Shown: positions 34,524 to 39,315 of the stretch, one piece after another | Layout: each line of letters starts with the position of its first letter | Numbering within the stretch: position 1 is the first letter of the stretch | IMG/VR virus record: IMGVR_UViG_3300009151_002763 | Coordinates: 1-39,315 of that record | Reading direction: 5' to 3' (one strand) | Origin: a virus | Length of the DNA: 39,315 bases | The notes under the pieces: model-generated | Told to the model about the DNA's origin: nothing | The model's input: only the letters and a program-made list of their open reading frames with translations | Databases searched by the model: none | Program-made: the position numbers and the translations under genes

Positions 34524-35120
34524 ATGGCAAATATTAGCGATTTTAAAGCCCAACTGATCGGTGGCGGAGCTCGTCCCAATCAGTTTAGCGTAGAGTTAAC
34601 ATTCCCTTCATACGTTTCCGGTGGTACTGCTATTGGTCTACAGTCACAATTCTTATGTAAAGCTGCTGCATTGCCAGCTTCTACAATAGATAACATGCCT
34701 ATCCAATATCGCGGTCGTGCTGTTAACTTTGCTGGTGAAAGAACTTTTGCTCCATGGACAGTGGCAATCTACAACGATACAACATTTGGCATCCGTAATG
34801 CGATGGAAAAATGGTCAGACGGTGTACAAAACCATAGTCAAACAAATGGTCGTACAAACCCACGAGACTATCAAGTGGACTTAAGAGTGCATCAATTAGA
34901 TCGTAATGGTTCTATAGTTAAGACCTATAAGTTCCATGATGCATACCCAACAGAGATTGGTGCTATCGTTGTTGACTATGATACAGTTAACACAATGGAA
35001 ATTTTTGATGTAAGTTTCACTTACAACTATTGGACTTCTGATACAAGTACAGACGGATCGAACTTTGGAGTATCTGTTGCAGTTAATACTCCGATTGGTA
35101 CGTTCCCTATCAACGTTTAG
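34524..35120 (+). CDS. 19: Tail tube protein gp19
   Basis: A 198-residue tube subunit. Diagnostic stretches are ISDFKAQLIGGGARPNQFSV, 'KAAALPASTIDNMPIQYRGR', 'FAPWTVAIYNDTTFGIRNAM' and AYPTEIGAIVVDYDTVN. It forms the inner tube within the gp18 sheath. The ribosome site is AAAGGA. T4 gp19 is 163 residues; this one is slightly longer at the C-terminus. Confidence 0.95.
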   Translation: MANISDFKAQLIGGGARPNQFSVELTFPSYVSGGTAIGLQSQFLCKAAALPASTIDNMPIQYRGRAVNFAGERTFAPWTVAIYNDTTFGIRNAMEKWSDGVQNHSQTNGRTNPRDYQVDLRVHQLDRNGSIVKTYKFHDAYPTEIGAIVVDYDTVNTMEIFDVSFTYNYWTSDTSTDGSNFGVSVAVNTPIGTFPINV

Positions 35121-35129
35121 TTGGTATTT

Positions 35130-35137
35130 TATAATTA
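35130..35137 (+). promoter_or_regulatory. Degenerate late-type box before gp20
   Basis: TATAATTA, one mismatch from TATAAATA, lies 13 bases before the gp20 ATG. That is close for a leader but is the only promoter-like element in the 30-base gap. A TAAGG ribosome site follows. Confidence 0.3.
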
Positions 35138-35150
35138 AGTAAGGTATATT

Positions 35151-36734
35151 ATGGAAATCTTTGGATTCGAGATAGCAAAGAAAAAAGTCAAACGTGCGCA
35201 GGGCACAGAAGTTGTAACCCCTGCGCCGGATGACGGCTCAACGATAATATCTACACTTGGAGCTGCAGCTGCCTATTATGGCATGACTGTCGACCTTGAA
35301 GGTGTTATCAAGAACGAGAATGATTTAATCCGCCGATACAGAGAAGTATCTCAGTACGGTGATTGTGACAATGCTGTAGAGGACATCATTAACGAAGCTA
35401 TCGTTGCTAATAACAATGAACAGATCGTTGAAGTCGTACTAGACGATGTTAAGTTATCCGCTTCTGTTAAGAAGATGATACAAGACGAGTTTGAGGAGAT
35501 CCTTAAGCTCTATAAGTTTGATAGCAGAGGTCATGACATATTTAGGTCATGGTATGTGGATGGTAGACTATACTATCACATCCTTATTGACAACGAGAAC
35601 ATTAAGAATGGTATTCAAGAGTTAAGATACATCGATCCGCGTAAGATCAGACGTATCAAGAATATCAAAAAAGGCAAGAACGATAAAGGTATTGACGTCG
35701 TTGTTGGTATAGAAGAGTTCTATATCTATAATGATAAGGGTATCAACGAGAATACAAGTCAAGGCGTTAAGTTATCGATTGATTCGGTAATCTATTGTCC
35801 TTCAGGCTTGATCGATCAGAACTCTAACACTATGTTAGGGTATCTACATAAAGCGATCAAACCCGTAAACCAATTGAAGATGATCGAAGATGCATTGGTA
35901 ATCTACCGTGTATCGCGAGCACCTGAAAGACGTATATTTTACATTGACGTAGGTAACTTGCCAAAGCTTAAAGCTGAGCAATACGTCAATGATATCATGA
36001 ATAAGTATAGAAATAAAGTTGTCTACGATGCCAATACTGGCGAGATCAGAGACGACCGTAAACACCTCTCTATGATGGAAGACTTTTGGATGCCTCGACG
36101 AGAAGGTGGAAAAGGTACTGAAATCACTACCTTGAACGGCGGTCAGAACCTCGGTCAAATCGAAGACATCAATTATTTCCAAAACAAGTTGTATCAGTGC
36201 TTGAATGTGCCTGTATCAAGGATGAAGCCAGATCAAGGCTTCAGTATTGGCAGATCAAACGAGATAACAAGAGACGAAGTCAAGTTCAATAAGTTCATTG
36301 AACGTATTAGACGTAAGTTCTCTGCGTTATTTTCTGAAGCATTAAGAGTACAACTAGTTGCTAAACAGATTATTAGACCTGACGAGTGGGATCAAATCTC
36401 TCAAGACATTAGATTTGACTTCCAAGAAGATAACCACTTCGCAGAGTTAAAAGATTCAGAGATCCTTACTAATAGGATCAACGTACTAAACATGATGCAG
36501 CCATATATTGGCACATTCTATAGTATAGAGTACGTTAAGAGACATGTTCTCAAGCAGTCTGAAGAAGATGTTGAAGAGATACAAAAACAAATGGATGCAG
36601 AGCAAGAACAGATGCAAGCCATGATGACTATGCAGGGCGGGATGCCAGTCGACGGAGGAATGGGCGCAGGTCCAAACCCACCAGGATTGCCACCACCGAC
36701 TCCTCAGAATAAACCTAAAGGAGAAGTTAAATGA
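35151..36734 (+). CDS. 20: Portal vertex protein gp20
   Basis: A 527-residue portal subunit. Conserved stretches are LIRRYREVSQYGDCDNAVED near 60, LRYIDPRKIRRI near 160, SGLIDQNSNTMLGYLHKAIK near 215, 'LVIYRVSRAPERRIFYIDVG' near 247, DFWMPRREGGKGTEI near 312 and 'LNVPVSRMKPDQGFSIGRSN'. The C-terminus is Gln/Met/Pro-rich (MDAEQEQMQAMMTMQGG, then PNPPGLPPPTP). The dodecamer is the DNA entry point and the docking site for gp17. The 3' end overlaps the next gene by 4 bases. Confidence 0.95.
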   Translation: MEIFGFEIAKKKVKRAQGTEVVTPAPDDGSTIISTLGAAAAYYGMTVDLEGVIKNENDLIRRYREVSQYGDCDNAVEDIINEAIVANNNEQIVEVVLDDVKLSASVKKMIQDEFEEILKLYKFDSRGHDIFRSWYVDGRLYYHILIDNENIKNGIQELRYIDPRKIRRIKNIKKGKNDKGIDVVVGIEEFYIYNDKGINENTSQGVKLSIDSVIYCPSGLIDQNSNTMLGYLHKAIKPVNQLKMIEDALVIYRVSRAPERRIFYIDVGNLPKLKAEQYVNDIMNKYRNKVVYDANTGEIRDDRKHLSMMEDFWMPRREGGKGTEITTLNGGQNLGQIEDINYFQNKLYQCLNVPVSRMKPDQGFSIGRSNEITRDEVKFNKFIERIRRKFSALFSEALRVQLVAKQIIRPDEWDQISQDIRFDFQEDNHFAELKDSEILTNRINVLNMMQPYIGTFYSIEYVKRHVLKQSEEDVEEIQKQMDAEQEQMQAMMTMQGGMPVDGGMGAGPNPPGLPPPTPQNKPKGEVK

Positions 36735-37171
36735 CACAAGGCGTACAAGACTTAATCAAAGCAATCGATTCTGGTGATTCACAGACTATCGATGCAGCAT
36801 TTCAAGCTGAGATGGCTAATCGTATCTCTACTAGATTAGAAGACTTACGAGTATCTGTAGCTCAAGGCATGTTTGCAACAGAACAAGCAGCTGAAGAAAC
36901 TGCTGAAGAAGAAGTTTCTGAAGAAGCTGAAGAGATCGAAGAAGAAGTAGAACAGATCGATGAAGCTGGCACAATCACTGGTAAGATCGTAAAAGGTGTT
37001 GCTAGAGTTGGTAATGAATTAAAAGATGCTGGTAAAGGTACTGCTGAATTAGGTGGTCAAGCTGTAGGTACAGTAGCTAAAACAGCTGGTGCAATTGCTG
37101 CATTACCTGGTGCTACTAAAGCTGCTTACCAACAAGGTAAAGCTAACACATATAACTCGGTAGCTAGTTAA
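36731..37171 (+). CDS. 67: Prohead core protein, gp67-like
   Basis: A 146-residue protein in the T4 gp67 position right after gp20. The N-terminus (VQDLIKAIDSGDSQTIDAAF, then EMANRISTRLEDLRVSVAQ) and the acidic stretch that follows (EEEVSEEAEEIEEEVEQID) match the plan of gp67, an acidic scaffold-core protein cut by gp21 during head maturation. The last ~65 residues form an Ala/Gly-rich amphipathic extension (GKIVKGVARVGNELKDAGKG...) absent from the short T4 protein (80 residues). Ribosome site AAGGAG lies within the gp20 end. Confidence 0.7.
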   Translation: MTQGVQDLIKAIDSGDSQTIDAAFQAEMANRISTRLEDLRVSVAQGMFATEQAAEETAEEEVSEEAEEIEEEVEQIDEAGTITGKIVKGVARVGNELKDAGKGTAELGGQAVGTVAKTAGAIAALPGATKAAYQQGKANTYNSVAS

Positions 37172-37443
37172 TGTTTAATCCACTTAGCAAGATGAACGTA
37201 TCAGATCTAGGTCTTGATGCAGACTTATTAGAAGCCGCTGCAAAGTGCGGTTGTAAAAAAGAGTCTGCTTACAACCCATCTTGTTCTATGGACGACCTTA
37301 AAGCAGAACCAAATGGATCAAAACCTGATGCAATGAAAGTTAACATTGCTTATGAGGCAAAGAAAAAGATTAAAAAAGAGGGTGTGTTTGGTGACCAGGA
37401 ACCAGGTGGACCTAAGACATATACAAAGGATAATCCAGTATAA
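37171..37443 (+). CDS. Unknown small head-module protein
   Basis: A 90-residue protein I do not recognise. It carries three cysteines (KCGCKK near 26-31 and NPSCS near 38), a Lys-rich segment (YEAKKKIKKEGVFG) and a Gly/Pro-rich tail (GDQEPGGPKTYT). It starts with a 1-base overlap (TAATG) and ends the same way, so it is clearly cotranslated with its neighbours. Position between gp67-like and gp21 suggests a prohead core or head accessory role, but nothing in the sequence proves it. Confidence 0.65.
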   Translation: MFNPLSKMNVSDLGLDADLLEAAAKCGCKKESAYNPSCSMDDLKAEPNGSKPDAMKVNIAYEAKKKIKKEGVFGDQEPGGPKTYTKDNPV

Positions 37444-37982
37444 TGTACTACGGGAGTTTTCTTAAGGCCTTAAATGGCACTACTGCTCGTGTCCATTCAT
37501 ATGGTCATATGATCGAGCAGGCATCCAACGGTAAGATCCTTATCGATGGTGAGAAGACTTCTTTTACAGATTTAGAGGAAGCAAGACAATACGTTAAAGC
37601 AAAGCAATACAATAAAACGATAGAAGAACAAGTTAAGACACAATTATACGAAGATATCCCTGATAATAAGATAGCGAATATAATTAAAGAGCATCATGAT
37701 ATTAAAGTAACTGATACATTAATAGAGTCATACATAGAACTTGCTTCCTCTAAACTTTTTACTGTAGACCCTGTCGTATTAGAGATCAGAAACCTTAATA
37801 AGTTAGATAAGCTTATTGAAGGCAAGATAGATTATAAGTTAGCTGATGGCACTATCATCGCTATCAATGAGTCGACTCAAGATAAGTTGACAGAACTATT
37901 TAAAGACGAACAAGAAATCATTGAGCACATGAGAGAAAGTAAAGAAAACTTTATCGATGTGCTCAAACAAATCGGAGAATAA
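37443..37982 (+). CDS. Unknown head-module protein (possible gp68-position core protein)
   Basis: A 179-residue, highly charged, mostly helical protein. After a short start (MYYGSFLKALNGTTARVHSY) come long helices (FTDLEEARQYVKAKQYNKTI, then TQDKLTELFKDEQEIIEHMR). In T4 the gp68 prohead core gene lies here, between gp67 and gp21. The helical charged character fits a scaffold protein, but I see no sequence match that would justify the name. Confidence 0.65.
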   Translation: MYYGSFLKALNGTTARVHSYGHMIEQASNGKILIDGEKTSFTDLEEARQYVKAKQYNKTIEEQVKTQLYEDIPDNKIANIIKEHHDIKVTDTLIESYIELASSKLFTVDPVVLEIRNLNKLDKLIEGKIDYKLADGTIIAINESTQDKLTELFKDEQEIIEHMRESKENFIDVLKQIGE

Positions 37983-37984
37983 GA

Positions 37985-39103
37985 ATGGCATTAGCAACTC
38001 ATATCGTAAAGAATACAAATAAAGAGACTGTAATTTCTGTTAGTGGGGCAAATGATACTGTATCATTGGCATTGACTGGTTTAATATCTGCAGATCAAGT
38101 GTTAGGTGCATCTGGTGCAGATGATTATGCTGCTCCTGTAGTTAATGTTGCAACAGTAATTAGTTCTGGTACATTAGGATCTTCTGTATCACTTAGACGT
38201 GGTGCAACAGGTGCTACTGGACATCTTGTATTTGCTGGTGCTCCTGAGAATTCTCCAGTATTACAACTTAATCAATTTGGTTTCACTGAAAATGGCCAAA
38301 ATAACAAAGACATCCTTGTTACACATGCTGGTGCCTCTGGTGCTAACGTTACAACATGGGTAGTACTACACAAACAAGAAGGCTTCTACTCTAAAGTTGA
38401 GTATGAAAAATATGGTGCTTATGACGACGAAACACAAGTTGGCGCATTGGAAATCCCAGGTGCTCCAAATACAATTCCAGCTGGATTGTATGACTTACCA
38501 GCTCCAGGATCTGGCACTTATGAAACTGCTCAATCATTAACTATGACGTCAGCTGGTACACCATACATTCCAGGTTCAAGCTTAACATCTATCTCTAGTG
38601 AGACAGCTGGTCTATGGCGTAAGAAATTCGTTGGAAACTTTGGTACATCTGCTGGATCTGGTAATGATGTTACATTCTGTCGTACACAACCAAGTTACTT
38701 CGGCCAAGTTGATACATATGTTGGCTTTGGTCAGCAAAATCTTGCAACAGAAAACAACTACACTCTTGAGTGGGTCGGTTACTTTAAAGCTCCTAGCTCT
38801 GGAACTTATAACTTCTGGGCGAATGTTGACGACGATGTATACTTCTGGCTTGGTACGAATGCATTAGATGGAAATAATACATATTCAAATGCTCATTTAT
38901 ATACAAATAACTCAACACATACTAAGAACACTGACTCAGCTACATTAACAGCAGGTAAATACTACCCAGTTCGTATCCAATTTGCTGAATACTCTGGTGC
39001 TGAAAACATGCAGATCCTATGGGGTAAAACAACTGATACAACAGCTAGCGCTGGTACAGATGCTGCGGTTTGGGTACACAATCATACAACTAAAGGATTC
39101 TAA
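37985..39103 (+). CDS. Putative capsid-associated protein with PA14/GLEYA-like C-terminal domain
   Basis: A 372-residue protein. Residues ~1-150 are beta-rich (ISVSGANDTVSLALTGLISA, HLVFAGAPENSPVLQLNQFG). Residues ~245-372 resemble the PA14/GLEYA fold: WVGYFKAPSSGTYNFWANVD followed by DDVYFWLG, then 'LTAGKYYPVRIQFAEYSGAE' and MQILWG. The DD in NVDDDVYFWLG corresponds to the calcium/sugar-binding acidic pair of GLEYA/PA14 lectins. It lies among prohead genes just before gp21, where T4 has no such gene. A head decoration protein that binds carbohydrate is inferred. Confidence 0.75.
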   Translation: MALATHIVKNTNKETVISVSGANDTVSLALTGLISADQVLGASGADDYAAPVVNVATVISSGTLGSSVSLRRGATGATGHLVFAGAPENSPVLQLNQFGFTENGQNNKDILVTHAGASGANVTTWVVLHKQEGFYSKVEYEKYGAYDDETQVGALEIPGAPNTIPAGLYDLPAPGSGTYETAQSLTMTSAGTPYIPGSSLTSISSETAGLWRKKFVGNFGTSAGSGNDVTFCRTQPSYFGQVDTYVGFGQQNLATENNYTLEWVGYFKAPSSGTYNFWANVDDDVYFWLGTNALDGNNTYSNAHLYTNNSTHTKNTDSATLTAGKYYPVRIQFAEYSGAENMQILWGKTTDTTASAGTDAAVWVHNHTTKGF

Positions 39104-39105
39104 GT

Positions 39106-39315
39106 ATGAAACTAATTAAAGAACACACCGAGACCGTAAAATACTTAGTTGAAGAGAAACTAGGTAAAGGTAAAGAATACTTCATTGAAGGCGTATTCCT
39201 TCAATCGAACTTAAAGAATCGTAACGGCCGCATCTATCCAGTAGAGATACTTGATAATGAGGTAAAACGATATAACGATGAATATGTCAACAAGAGTCGT
39301 GCCTTTGGCGAGTTA
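39106..39315 (+). CDS. 21: Prohead core protease gp21 (3' end outside window)
   Basis: The first 70 residues of the T4-type prohead protease: KEYFIEGVFLQSNLKNRNGR, IYPVEILDNEV, then SRAFGEL at the window edge, matching the conserved EGIFMQ..V.NRN.R.YP and A.GEL of gp21. The catalytic residues lie beyond the window. It starts 2 bases after the previous stop. The enzyme cleaves scaffold and capsid proteins during head maturation. Confidence 0.9.
   Translation, partial: MKLIKEHTETVKYLVEEKLGKGKEYFIEGVFLQSNLKNRNGRIYPVEILDNEVKRYNDEYVNKSRAFGEL

Noticed and set aside
1-39315. tRNA genes or integration site
   Set aside because: Intergenic gaps are all under about 80 bases and none shows a cloverleaf pattern or an integrase neighbour.

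Overview
The window reads as part of the late, virion-structural region of a T4-like contractile-tailed phage (T4-type myovirus). All 24 genes lie on the + strand, are tightly packed (many ATGA or TAATG overlaps), and are AT-rich. From about 27.5 kb to the right edge the gene order follows T4: gp13, gp14, (small insert), gp15, gp17, gp18, gp19, gp20, gp67-like, two unknown small genes, a PA14/GLEYA-like protein, then the beginning of gp21. The low GC, the collagen-like fibre with an S74 chaperone, the marine-type inserts in the neck and sheath proteins and the glycosyltransferase cassettes resemble marine T4-like phages (cyanophage/pelagiphage type). The host cannot be read from the sequence.

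Layout: (1) 1-1833, C-terminal part of a collagen-like tail fibre ending in an S74 intramolecular chaperone. (2) 1888-5168, two large multidomain sugar-transfer genes, the second fused to a methyltransferase. (3) 5230-6113, a small beta-rich structural-type protein and a tail-assembly-chaperone-like protein. (4) 6114-22847, one uninterrupted 5577-codon ORF made almost wholly of RCC1-type beta-propeller repeats (about 90 copies of the signature), with three glycine-rich domains inserted in its last third. (5) 22922-27498, five overlapping genes for glycosyltransferases and methyltransferases. (6) 27536-36734, neck, tail completion, terminase, sheath, tube and portal. (7) 36731-39315, prohead core and protease genes.

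Perfect TATAAATA boxes (T4 late-promoter consensus) precede the small fibre-module operon, the second glyco-cassette, gp13, gp18 and gp19. The first glyco-cassette has instead a near-consensus sigma70-like promoter, and the second has a weaker one in addition to its late box.

The most unusual content is the giant RCC1-repeat protein. Part of it is built from higher-order units of four (sometimes five) repeats, each opened by a distinctive repeat. It is flanked on both sides by glycosyltransferase/methyltransferase genes. A working hypothesis is that these enzymes decorate this Ser/Thr/Gly-rich fibre or adhesin. The alternative is that they remodel host surface glycans.
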